Part shown: piece after piece, positions 34,160-44,032 of the stretch
Layout: each line of letters begins with the position of its first letter
Position numbering within the stretch: the stretch's first letter is position 1
Origin: CAWFZT01 sp963820415
GTDB taxonomy: Bacteria; Chloroflexota; Anaerolineae; Anaerolineales; Anaerolineaceae
DNA length: 64,000 nucleotides
Assembly (NCBI GenBank): GCA_963820415.1
Contig: CAWFZT010000009.1
Location: 124,001-188,000, forward strand
Reading direction: 5' to 3'
Translations under genes and position numbers: made by a program
Notes under the pieces: model-generated
The model's database searches: none
The model's input: the letters and a program-made list of their open reading frames with translations, nothing else
What the model was told of the DNA's origin: nothing

Positions 34160-37100
34160 ATGCAAAGAAAATTTACTAACCGCCGTTACCTGGATGCTCT
34201 TGAGAAAAGGGTACTGACCTTCGCGGCCGCCATGGGCACCAGCCTGCAGAAAATGAACCTGACCGCCGAGCATTTTGGCGGTGAGCGCACCAACGGCTGC
34301 AACGATTACCTGGTGATCAGCTATCCGCAGGCGGTGGAAAAGGTTCACCGCTCGTTCCTCGAAGTGGGAGTGGATGCCATCGAAACCGACAGCTTTCGCT
34401 GCCAACCGGATTACGCTGGGTGAGTATGGCCTGGCAGATCAGACGGTCGAGATCAACCGCCGGGCAGCCAGCCTGGCGCGCCGGGTAGCGGATGAATACA
34501 GCCAGAAAGGCCAGCCGCGTTTCGTGGCCGGCTCGATAGGCCCTTCCGGCAAGCTGCCTTCGATGAATGACCCGGATTTATCCAACATTACTTTTGACGA
34601 GCTGGTAGATGTTTTCCGCCAGCAAGCAGGTGGACTGATCGAAGGCGGGGTGGATTTGCTGGTCATCGAAACCTCCCAGGATATCCTTGAAGTAAAAGCG
34701 GTCATCACTGGCATCCAGGAAGCCTTCCAGGAGACCGGGCAACGTATACCCATTCAAGCCCAGGTAACCCTGGATACTACCGGGCGTATGCTGCTGGGCA
34801 CCGATATCGCGGCTGTGCTGACTATCCTGGAAGGCATGCCGGTCGATATCATCGGGTTGAACTGCTCCACCGGCCCAGATTACATGCGTGAGCCGATTCG
34901 TTTTCTGGGAGAGCAATCCCGGCTGCCTGTCTCCTGTATTCCCAACGCCGGGCTGCCCTTGAATGTCGACGGGCAGGCCTTTTATCCTCTCCAGCCGGAA
35001 CCCTTTGCCGAAACCCTGGCTGAATACGTGGAAAAATATCACGTCAGCCTGGTCGGTGGCTGCTGCGGCACCACCCCGGACCACTTGAAACTGCTGGTCG
35101 ACATCCTGCACGGCCGGGCCCAATCCCCGCGCCCAACCCTGGTTGTTCCACGCCTGGCCTCTGCCACCCAGGCGGTCGCCATGCAGCAGGAACCGCGCCC
35201 ATTCCTGATTGGAGAGCGCCTGAATACCCAGGGCAGCCAGAAATTCAAGCAGATCATCCTGGAGGAGAACTACGAGGCGGTATTGAACGTCGCCCGGCAG
35301 CAGGTGAACAGCGGCGCGCACGGGTTGGACGTGTGTGTGGCGCTCACCGAACGCGCCGATGAACCGGCGACTATGCGCAATGTGATCAAAACCCTGGCGC
35401 CCGTGGTGCGTGTCCCGCTGGTGATCGACACTACCGAGGTGGAGGTTATGGAAACCGCCCTGAAGAATGCCCCAGGACGCAGCCTGATCAATTCGACCAA
35501 CCTGGAAAGCGGGCGGGCCAAGGCCGACAAGGTTTTCACCCTGGCTAAAAAATATAATGCCGCTGTAATCGCCTTGACCATCGACGAGCAGGGCATGGCC
35601 AAAACGGCCGAGCGCAAACTGGATATCGCCAGGCGCATATACACGCTGGCGGTCGAGGAACACGGTTTATCCCCGGCCGACCTGGTTTTCGACGCCCTGA
35701 CCTTCACCTTAGCCACCGGCGATCCTGAATTTTCCCATTCGGCGGTTGAGACGCTGGAAGGCATCCGGGCGATCAAAATCGCTCTGCCTGGCGTGCTGGC
35801 TTCATTGGGGGTCAGCAACGTCTCCTTTGGATTATCTCCGGCAGCCCGGGCCATTCTCAACAGCGTGATGCTCTACCATGCCGTGCAAGACGGCCTGGAC
35901 ATGGCCATCGTCAACCCGGCCAATATCACCCCGTACGCCGAGATATCGTCTGAAGAAAAGGAATTGGCTGAAGATCTGATCTTCAACCGCCGGGTGGATG
36001 CCCTCATGCGCTTGATCGCCTTTTTCGATCAGGCCGGTCCGGCTGCTAAAAATAAAACCGGCAGCGAACAGGAAACGCTGCAAGCTATGACCGCCGAACA
36101 GCGCCTGCACTGGCGCATCCTTCACCGCCAGAAAGAGGGCGTCGAAAGGGATATCGACGAAATCCTGCAGCGTGGGTCGCGTGAAACCTGGGCGAAGACT
36201 GCCGTCACCATCCTGAACGCCACCTTGCTGCCTGCCATGAAGGAGGTCGGCGATAAATTCGGCAGCGGCGAGTTGATCCTGCCCTTCGTCCTCCAATCGG
36301 CAGAAGTGATGAAGAAATCCGTCGGCTACCTGGAGAACTTCCTGGAACGCAAAGAGGGAACCAGCAAAGGCACCATGGTGCTGGCGACCGTCTACGGCGA
36401 CGTGCATGATATCGGCAAGAACCTGGTCAAGACCATCCTTTCTAATAACGGCTACCGGGTGATCGACCTGGGCAAACAGGTACCAGCGGAAACGATCATC
36501 TCCCGGGCAGTTGAAGAAAAAGCGGATGCCATTGGATTAAGCGCGCTGTTGGTTAGCACCAGCAAGCAAATGCCACTGATCGTCAACGAACTGCAGCGGC
36601 GCGGTCTGAAATTTCCGGTGCTGATCGGCGGGGCAGCCATCAACCGTCGCTTTGGCCGGCGCATCCTGCTGACCGACCAGGGCACCTTTTATGAACCGGG
36701 CGTGTATTACTGCAAAGATGCTTTCGAAGGTCTTTCAACCATGGATAGGTTAACCGATATCGAACAACGCCCGCCGCTGTTAGCGCAAATCCGGCAGGAA
36801 TCCGAAGAAGAGTTGGGGCGCGCCCGGCCAGACGGCCGGCATTCCTCCGGGACTGCCCGATCGAGCGTCCAGGCTGCAGCGGTCATTCCCCGCCCGCCCA
36901 ATTGGGGCGCACGCCTGGTAAGCTCAATGCCGCTGGACGAAGTTTTCCAGCACCTGGCCAAAAACGAGCTTTTCCGCCTTTCCTGGGGCGCCAAGAACTC
37001 CCACGGCGAAGAATGGAACAAACTACAAACCGAATTTGAGGCGCGCCTGGACCGCATGCGCCGCCAGGCTTTGCAAGAAGGGTGGCTGCACCCCCAGGGC

Positions 37101-37676
37101 GTCTACGGATACTGGCCGGCCCAATCGGAAGGGAATGACCTGATCGTTTATGAGCCGGGCTCGGTCGAATCGGGCGCGCCGGCTGAGCTGCTACGTTTTT
37201 CATTCCCACGCCAGCAGATGGATGACAGCCTATGCCTGGCAGATTATTTTGCCGCGACTGGTTCCGGGCAAATGGATGTGGTTGCCTTCCAGATTGTCAC
37301 CGTCGGTGAGAAGGCCACCCGGCGTTTCGAACGTCTGCAAGAAGCCAGCGATTACAGCGAAGCTTATTTCGCTCACGGGCTGGCAGTACAGACCGCCGAA
37401 GCCGCCGCCGATTTCCTGCACGCCCATATCCGCAGAGAGCTTGGCCTTCTCCCAGACCAGGGAAAACGCTACTCATGGGGATATCCGGCGATTCCCGAGC
37501 TCTCCGACCACTCTAAAGTGTTCGAACTGCTCCCGGCCGAAAGCGCACTGAAGATGCGCCTGACCCCCGCTTACCAACTAGTGCCGGAACAGTCCACCGC
37601 CGCCATTATCGTCCATCATCCCCAGGCGAAATACTTCAACATTGGCGAAAGCCGCATTGAACAATTAACCAGGTAA
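34160..37676 (+). CDS. metH: Cobalamin-dependent methionine synthase (frameshifted near the start)
   Basis: Methylates homocysteine using methyl-tetrahydrofolate through a B12 cofactor. ATG 34160 follows TGGAGGG. The first frame stops at ~34423; from 34394-34400 the next frame reads AANRITLGEYGLADQTVEIN and runs to 37676. Removing one base gives ~1171 aa. Domains in order: homocysteine-binding barrel with zinc Cys (GLNCSTGPD, VGGCCGTTPDHL), pterin-binding barrel (GERLNTQGSQKF), B12-cap and B12-binding domain with DVHDIGKNLVK and GLSALLVSTS, and a C-terminal AdoMet-activation domain (residues ~880-1171; GVYGYWPAQSEGNDL). It is a complete MetH. Controlled by the upstream SAM-I riboswitch and in one operon with the next gene (4 bp gap). 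Confidence 0.93.
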
Positions 37677-37680
37677 TCCT

Positions 37681-39561
37681 ATGTTTACATCACCTTCTGC
37701 CAGCCGTTTTTTGACTATCCTTGCCCAATCCAGCCGTCCGCTGTTGTCAGATGGCGCCATGGGCACCGTCCTGCACCAGCGGGGGGTGGGTTTTAATGTA
37801 TGCTTCGATGAACTCAACCTGACTCGTCCGGCTCTGGTAGCCGAAATACACCGTGAATATATCGACGCTGGCGCGGATATCATCCAGACCAACACCTTCG
37901 GCGCCAACCGGTATAAGCTGGCCCGGCACGGCCTCGAATCGAAAGTGGTTGAAATCAACACCGCCGGGGTCGAGCTGGCCCGGCGCATCGTCCTGGCGTC
38001 TTTCAAAGATGTCTTCATTGCCGGCGATGTGGGCCCGTTGGGCGTGCGTCTGGCCCCTTTTGGGCGCGTGCAGCCGGAGCAGGCCCGCCAGGCATTTAGC
38101 GAGCAGATTGCTGCCCTGGCCAACGCCGGCGTGGATGTTTTGATCATCGAGACTATGACTGACCTGTTCGAGCTGAGTGAAGCCATCCAGGCAGCCCGCC
38201 ATGTCGCTCCCCAATTACCAGTAATCGCTTCGATGACCTTCACCCGAGATGACCGCACCCTGCTGGGAGACGACCCGGTTAAGGTGGCCTGCGTAGTCCA
38301 CGCAGCCGGGGCGGATTTAATCGGGGTGAACTGCTCGGGTGGGCCGAACCAGATCCTGCACATCCTCAAGCAAATGCGGCAGGCTATCCCGGACGGCCAT
38401 TTTTCGGTCATGCCCAACGCCGGGTGGCCTGAACAGGTAGGCGGCAGGATCATGTACCCGGCCGCGCCGGAGTATTTTGGAGAATATGCCCTGTCCTTCT
38501 GGCAGGCCGGCGCCAGTCTAATTGGCGGGTGCTGTGGAACCACTCACGAGCACATCGCTGCCATGGCGCGCACCCTCCATGCGACCTCGCCTGAAACGGT
38601 CATTAGCAGCACGCTCCAGGTTAACGGCGAGCACGAAGAAACGTCAGGCTCCGCGGAACAACCCACGCGCTTGTGCCAGAAGCTGTCCGAAGGACAATTC
38701 GTCATTGCCGTGGAAATGGACCCGCCGCGCGGCCTGTCATTTCACAAAATGCACGCCGGCGCCAGCCTTCTGGCCGAATCGGGGGCAGATGTGATCAACG
38801 TAGCCGACAGCCCGATGGCGCGTATGCGTATGAGTCCCTGGGCAGTATGCAGCATCATCCAGGAAAAAGTTGGCATAGAGACTGTGCTGCATTTTCCGAC
38901 GCGTGGGCGTAACCTGCTGCGCGTGCAGGGTGACCTGCTGGCTGCCCATGCCCTGGGAGTGCGCAACGTTTTTGTGGTGATGGGCGATCCGACCGCCATC
39001 GGCGATTACCCAAATGCCATGGACAACTACGACCTGGTCCCATCTGGCCTGATCAAACTGATCAAACAGGGTTTTAATACCGGCGTCGACCATGCTGGGG
39101 CAGACATAGGACAGCCCACATCGTTTTTTGTCGGCTGTGCACTCAACCTGCTCCCCCCAAACCCCGCCGAGGAAATCAAAATCTTGCGCCGTAAGCTGCA
39201 CGCTGGGGCCGATTTCATCTTAACCCAGCCAATTTACTCACCCGATGCAGTACGGGCCTTCTTGAAGCGCTACACAGATGAGTTTGGACCACTGCCAGTC
39301 CCACTCATAGTTGGCGTTCTCCCGCTGGTCAGCGCCCGTCATGCAGCCTTTCTGAATCATGAAGTCCCGGGCATCACTATACCGGCAGAGCTTCTCACTC
39401 GTATGGAGCGCTGCGGCGAAAACGGCGCTCGCACAGGCATCGAAATTGCGATAGAATTAATCCAACAAATCAGACCGGCAGTCCAGGGGGTGTATTTGAT
39501 GCCAGCATTCAACCGGTTTGACTATATCGCTGAAATTATCGAAACAGTTAAGAAACCATAA
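37681..39561 (+). CDS. Homocysteine S-methyltransferase/MTHFR fusion (YitJ type)
   Basis: 626 aa. The N-terminal half (residues 1-~305) is a homocysteine S-methyltransferase barrel with LSDGAMGTVL, GVNCSGGPNQI and GGCCGTTHEHIA, carrying the zinc Cys. The C-terminal half (residues ~330-626) is a methylenetetrahydrofolate reductase barrel: FVIAVEMDPPRGLSFHKMHA, VMGDPTAIGDYP, GADFILTQPIYSPDA. It makes methyl-THF for MetH, and may itself methylate homocysteine from another donor. Located four bases after metH and expected to share its riboswitch. Having two homocysteine barrels in one operon is typical of YitJ-type fusions and could give two methyl-donor routes. Confidence 0.92.
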   Translation: MFTSPSASRFLTILAQSSRPLLSDGAMGTVLHQRGVGFNVCFDELNLTRPALVAEIHREYIDAGADIIQTNTFGANRYKLARHGLESKVVEINTAGVELARRIVLASFKDVFIAGDVGPLGVRLAPFGRVQPEQARQAFSEQIAALANAGVDVLIIETMTDLFELSEAIQAARHVAPQLPVIASMTFTRDDRTLLGDDPVKVACVVHAAGADLIGVNCSGGPNQILHILKQMRQAIPDGHFSVMPNAGWPEQVGGRIMYPAAPEYFGEYALSFWQAGASLIGGCCGTTHEHIAAMARTLHATSPETVISSTLQVNGEHEETSGSAEQPTRLCQKLSEGQFVIAVEMDPPRGLSFHKMHAGASLLAESGADVINVADSPMARMRMSPWAVCSIIQEKVGIETVLHFPTRGRNLLRVQGDLLAAHALGVRNVFVVMGDPTAIGDYPNAMDNYDLVPSGLIKLIKQGFNTGVDHAGADIGQPTSFFVGCALNLLPPNPAEEIKILRRKLHAGADFILTQPIYSPDAVRAFLKRYTDEFGPLPVPLIVGVLPLVSARHAAFLNHEVPGITIPAELLTRMERCGENGARTGIEIAIELIQQIRPAVQGVYLMPAFNRFDYIAEIIETVKKP

Positions 39562-39592
39562 ACCGCTAATTATTTTTTACGAAGGTCATTGA

Positions 39593-40859
39593 ATGGTTGA
39601 TCGCAAGCTGAAATATCTGTGGGCAGGACTGGCTCTGATTTTAACTGCCTGTCAGCCTGGCATGCTTCAATCCCTTAACCCGGCGCAATTTAGATCAACC
39701 ACGCCAACTCCCCTTTCATCTTCGGCTACGCTGGCCGCCACCCCAACTCAGACACTGGAACCTGTCCCTACTTTCAAATATCCAACCACGCCCACGCTTA
39801 CTGAAGAAATATTCCCTACCCGACTGCCCACCTGGACGCCCTATCCTGAACCGGAACAAATAACCCCTTCTGTGTTGGGCGTGTTTGGCTTTTCGCCCAA
39901 TGTGGATCCGCTGACCGGCCTTACCAGCGCTAACCCTAAGATTCTGGACCGGCGTCCGGTAATGGTCAAGGTCTCGAATTTCCCGTCCAACGCTCGCCCG
40001 CAGGCCGGGCTATCCTTTGCCGATATTGTCTTCGAATATTACATTGGCGAATTCATGAACCGCTTCCTGGCCATTTTTTATGGTCAGGATGTCCCGCAAG
40101 CTGGTCCGATCCGCTCGGGGCGCTATGTAGATGCCCAGTTGGTCAATATGTACGGTGGCCTTTTAATGTACGGCAGCGCCGATAAACGCGTCGATGATGT
40201 GCTCAGGCAGGTGCTGGGCGATCACGCCATCTCGTACCTGGAGGTCCCCTGCCCGGTGGTGTGCGGGGGCAGACACTCACCTGAACCGGGTGGTCGTCGA
40301 TACTGACAAATTGACCCAATTTGCCATCGACAATCATGTGAATGAAGACCGCCCTAATCTGACCGGTATGATTTTCGACCCACGCGTCCCTCAGGGTGAT
40401 CAAATGGCCGTCCAGATTGCGGTACAATACGTTAAGTTTTACCGCGGCGAATGGCATTATGACCCGAAAACCAGCCGGTATATGCGCTGGATTGACGATG
40501 ACACCCTGAAAGTCCCCCCGGTCATGGTGCCCTTGAAGGACAGTCTCACCGGCAAGCAGTTAGCCTTCGATAACGTGGTCATCATCTTTGCCACCTATAT
40601 AGAATATAACCCTACCCTGCATGATATCGAAATTTGGAAAAATACGTCTGGAAAGCATGCGTTATTCTTCCGCGATGGGGTTATGACCGAAGGCATCTGG
40701 AAAACTCCCGGTTATGACCGCCCGCTCCAATTCTTCAACCGCTGGGGTTTGCCTTATGCGCTGAAACCCGGCAATACCTGGATCGTCATCGTTGGTGACA
40801 GCTCAATCTTCGTGCAACCGGCGCCAGGCCAGTGGGAACTGCGTTTCGATTTACCCTGA
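39593..40859 (+). CDS. YerB-like DUF3048 lipoprotein, copy 1 (frameshifted)
   Basis: Signal peptide with lipobox ALILTAC, Pro/Thr linker, then the DUF3048 domain: FSPNVDPLTGLTSANPKILD, RRPVMVKVSNFPSNARPQAG, LSFADIVFEYYIGEFMNRFL. The first frame stops at 40306; a G5 run at 40265-40269 with one G too many explains it: with four G the protein continues ADTHLNRVVVDTDKLTQF to 40859, ending with the C-terminal YerB domain (LPYALKPGNTWIVIVGD). About 420 aa in total. The family is extracytoplasmic; its role is not known. 31 bp downstream of the MTHFR fusion gene. Confidence 0.88.
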
Positions 40860-40888
40860 GCCACATTTTCTTAAGGAGGCGATTTTCA

Positions 40889-42122
40889 ATGGATATGAAA
40901 TTAAGGCGGTCACCGGCAGCAGTTTTAACCATAATGGCCCTACTGCTTTCTGCGTGCCAACCAGCCATTTCCTTGTTTGTACCTACCGCAACCGCCACAC
41001 TCATACCAACAGATACACCAGTCCCGCCCACAGCCACTCCTACACTCACCTTCACCCCCACACTGACCTCAACGCCGACCTCGACCTTTACGCCAACGGC
41101 GACGCTAACTCCTATGCCGGTCGTCTATGGTCCCAAGTCGTTTCCGACGGATGTCGACCCGCTCACTGGCCTGAAAGTGGCTGACCTTAAGATTTTAGAC
41201 CGCCGGCCTGTACTGGTCAAAGTATCCAATTTTCCTCGCAACGGGTGCCCGCATGCCGGTCTTTCCTTTGCCGATATCGTTTTTGAATATTACATCGGCG
41301 AAGGCACCAACCGCTTCACGGCCCTGTACTACGGGCAAGATGCCCCAAAAATCGGCCCGGTTCGCTCGGGCCGCCTGGTGGATTGGCAGTTGACCCGCAT
41401 CTACCAGGGCATCCTGGCTTTTGACAGCGCCGACCAGTGGACCGTTTGGCCAGCATTGATGACGCAATTGGGCAAGCGGGCTATTTCTTATGCGCCGATC
41501 AACGTCCCGTCCATGTACGACATCGGGCCCCACACCGTGACCAGCCTTTTTGCTGAACTCGGCCAAATTGACCCAGTACGCTGCCAACCAGCTTGGCATC
41601 CCCAAGGTGCGTCCCAACCTGGACGGCACCACCTTCAATTCTGCCGTCCCTGACAGCGGTTTGATGGGGCAGACGATTGGCGTACAGTATAACCCGGTCG
41701 ACCGGGGTGAGTGGCGGTATGACCCGGCCTCGGGTAATTACCTGCGCTGGATCGAAAGCGTGGATACGAATAATACGGTCACCATGGTCCCATTGATCGA
41801 CCAATTGACCGGCAAGCAGCTCTCGTTCGCCAACGTAGTGATCCTGTTTGCCTACTATACCGAATACGCCCCCACCCTGCACGATATAACCGTATATTTT
41901 AACCAGAAAGGACAGCGGGCAATCTTATTCCGTAATGGTAAAGCCATAGAAGGTATCTGGAAAACGAAAGCATCGGATAATCCGCTCCAGTTTTACATGG
42001 ACAATGGAGTTAATCCACTGCCTTTCAAACCTGGTAATACCTGGATGGTTATCACTGGGATTAATACCAAACTCAATCAGCCAGTGCTCGGCCAATGGGA
42101 AATGCAGTTCGCCCTGCCCTAA
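40889..42122 (+). CDS. YerB-like DUF3048 lipoprotein, copy 2 (frameshifted)
   Basis: ATG 40889 after AAGGAGG. Lipobox LLSAC, (T-P-T-x)n linker, then VDPLTGLKVADLKILDRRPV, FEYYIGEGTNRFTALYYGQD and NVPSMYDIGPHTVTSLFA. The frame breaks at 41551-41558 (first frame stops at 41653); removing one base of TGCTGAAC gives NSAKLTQYAANQLGIPKVRP onward to 42122 (~410 aa). It is ~60% similar in pattern to copy 1 and directly follows it, so this is a tandem duplication. The last 28 bases overlap the start of the phosphoesterase frame. Confidence 0.88.
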
Positions 42123-42856
42123 TAACTATCCGCGTTTTGATTATCTCGGACATCCATGCCAATTTAACCGCTTTTGAGACGGTCGTAAAAGCCGCTGGCA
42201 AAGTCGACGCAGTCTGGTGCCTGGGTGACCTGGTGGGCTACGGGCCTGACCCGAATGAGTGCATTGCCTTACTTCGCTCACTGCCTGAGCTGACCTGCCT
42301 GTTGGGAAACCACGACGCGGCGGCGCTGGGCGAGATCGACCTGGCAGCGTTCAACCGAGAGGCCAGCCTTTCCTCCCAATGGACGCGGGCGACCCTCACC
42401 CCCGAAAATATGGCCTATCTGCGCAGCTTGCCGGAAAAATTGTTCATCGGGAAAGTTACCCTGGCGCATGGCAGCCCACGCAACCCGGTCTGGGAATACC
42501 TGCTCGATACGATCACCGCTGCCTCGAACTTCGACTTTTTTGAAACTCACCTGTGTTTCGTGGGACACACGCACCTGCCGGTGGCTTTTATCATGGATGA
42601 TAAGACTCATTACGTAGATTGGCGCTTGATGCGCCAGAGCAAACCGTTTACCTTTGAGGGACGTACTATTATCAACCCGGGGTCAGTCGGCCAACCGCGC
42701 GACCGCGACCCGCGTGCCGCCTACGCTATTTTCTATCCTGAACAAAACCTTTGGGAACCTTATCGCGCCGAATATGACATTCCCAGCGTCCAAAAACGCA
42801 TCATGAATGCTGGACTACCGCTCCGTCACGCTCTGCGCCTGGCAGAAGGATGGTAA
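42095..42856 (+). CDS. Calcineurin-like metallophosphoesterase
   Basis: Up to 253 aa. Metal-binding motifs in order: ISDIHANLTAFE, CLGDLVGYGPDPNECIALL, LLGNHDAAALGE, LAHGSPRNPVWEY, VGHTHLPVAF; the GYGPxPNE pattern is that of the YfcE-type subgroup. The start is uncertain: ATG 42095 overlaps the upstream gene by 28 bases, while the natural start of the domain (IRVLIISDIH) lacks an ATG; TTG 42137 is the alternative. The substrate is not known (nucleotide or phosphodiester hydrolysis is the family expectation). Confidence 0.88.
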   Translation: MGNAVRPALITIRVLIISDIHANLTAFETVVKAAGKVDAVWCLGDLVGYGPDPNECIALLRSLPELTCLLGNHDAAALGEIDLAAFNREASLSSQWTRATLTPENMAYLRSLPEKLFIGKVTLAHGSPRNPVWEYLLDTITAASNFDFFETHLCFVGHTHLPVAFIMDDKTHYVDWRLMRQSKPFTFEGRTIINPGSVGQPRDRDPRAAYAIFYPEQNLWEPYRAEYDIPSVQKRIMNAGLPLRHALRLAEGW

Positions 42857-42933
42857 CGGGAACATTCTCTGTCCTGTTTACGTCTAAGGGATGAAATCGA
42901 CTGAAATTGTTTGATCCCGCAAAGGAGGGAAAA

Positions 42934-43899
42934 ATGATAAAACGTAGTATCGCTATTCTGATGATGGTTACCCTGTTCCTGACTGCCTGCGCAAGCATGG
43001 CTGCTACGCCAGCAGTCGCCCCTGGCATAGATAGATCCAATCAGACTGAAAAACAACTCGCCGCGCCGGCCATGCCTGCGCCGCAAGGTGAAGGAATCGC
43101 ACAACCTGCCCAAAGTGGTCTTCCTCCCCTCCCCCAGGATCAAACCGCTGCGGACCAGCGCATCGTGTTGATGAACGCCGATCTGTCTATCGTCGTGGTA
43201 GATCCTGGCAGCGCCATGAACACGATCACAAAAATGGCAAACGATATGGGAGGCTTTGTCGTCAGCTCCCGCCTGTATAAGGTCCACACTGATCGCGGTA
43301 TCGATGTACCCGAATCTACGATTACCGTGCGCGTCCCCGCTGAAAAATTGACGGCAGCCATGGATCAGATCAAATCCCTGGTCAAAGACTCCCAAAACGA
43401 TATTCTTTCTGAAAATGTCACCGGGCAAGACGTCACCAAGGAATATACCGACCTGAAATCGCAGCTCACCAACCTGCAGCAGGCAGAACAACAGTTGCAG
43501 AAGATCATGAACTCAGCCCAAAAGACTGAAGATGTACTGGCAGTTTATAACCAGCTCGTCCAAGTGCGCCAGCAAATCGATGTACTGCAAGGTCAAATCC
43601 AATATTACGACCAGGCCTCCCGCTTGTCTGCTATCAGTGTAACCATCCAGGCCCAGGAAGCGGTCGCCCCCTTGACCATCGGCGGGTGGCAGCCGGTTGG
43701 TACAGCACGTAATGCCGTCCAGGCTTTGTTGAATTCCTTGAAATTCCTGGCAAACGCCGCAATCTGGATCATCCTGTTTATTATTCCCATGCTGGTTGCC
43801 ATCGCCCTGCCAATCTGGTTAGTCGTAATCATTATCCGGGCGCTGGTCCGGCGGGGTAAGAAACGCAAGGCTGCTTTGACGCCTTCTTCGGAGAAGTAA
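42934..43899 (+). CDS. DUF4349 lipoprotein
   Basis: 321 aa from ATG 42934, with AAAGGAGG immediately upstream. Lipobox LFLTAC at ~18. The DUF4349 domain spans residues ~80-250: IVLMNADLSIVVVDPGSAMN, FVVSSRLYKVHTDRG, STITVRVPAEKLTAAMDQI and a long coiled coil (EYTDLKSQLTNLQQAEQQLQ). A C-terminal hydrophobic segment (FLANAAIWIILFIIPMLVAI) anchors the protein a second time, with a basic tail. Function unknown. A strong terminator lies 30 bp after the stop. Confidence 0.9.
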   Translation: MIKRSIAILMMVTLFLTACASMAATPAVAPGIDRSNQTEKQLAAPAMPAPQGEGIAQPAQSGLPPLPQDQTAADQRIVLMNADLSIVVVDPGSAMNTITKMANDMGGFVVSSRLYKVHTDRGIDVPESTITVRVPAEKLTAAMDQIKSLVKDSQNDILSENVTGQDVTKEYTDLKSQLTNLQQAEQQLQKIMNSAQKTEDVLAVYNQLVQVRQQIDVLQGQIQYYDQASRLSAISVTIQAQEAVAPLTIGGWQPVGTARNAVQALLNSLKFLANAAIWIILFIIPMLVAIALPIWLVVIIIRALVRRGKKRKAALTPSSEK

Positions 43900-43928
43900 A
43901 TCCAATAATTGAAAAAAAAAGTACAGAT

Positions 43929-43958
43929 AGCGCTGGGAGGGAAAAGCCAGCGCTTTTT
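43929..43958 (+). terminator. Rho-independent terminator
   Basis: AGCGCTGG at 43929-43936 pairs with CCAGCGCT at 43947-43954; T run follows. Ends the unit of the DUF4349 gene. Confidence 0.85.
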
Positions 43959-44032
43959 GTATTTAGATACAATCAGGAGAGTTTTGCTGTAAAATGAACC
44001 CAGAGGCCATACTCATTCAGGAGGAGGAATCC

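Noticed and set aside
34372..37676. Independent gene starting at ATG 34374
   Set aside because: The first residues (MPSKPTAFA) are an out-of-frame read of the conserved ETD-F-ANR segment; the true gene begins at 34160.
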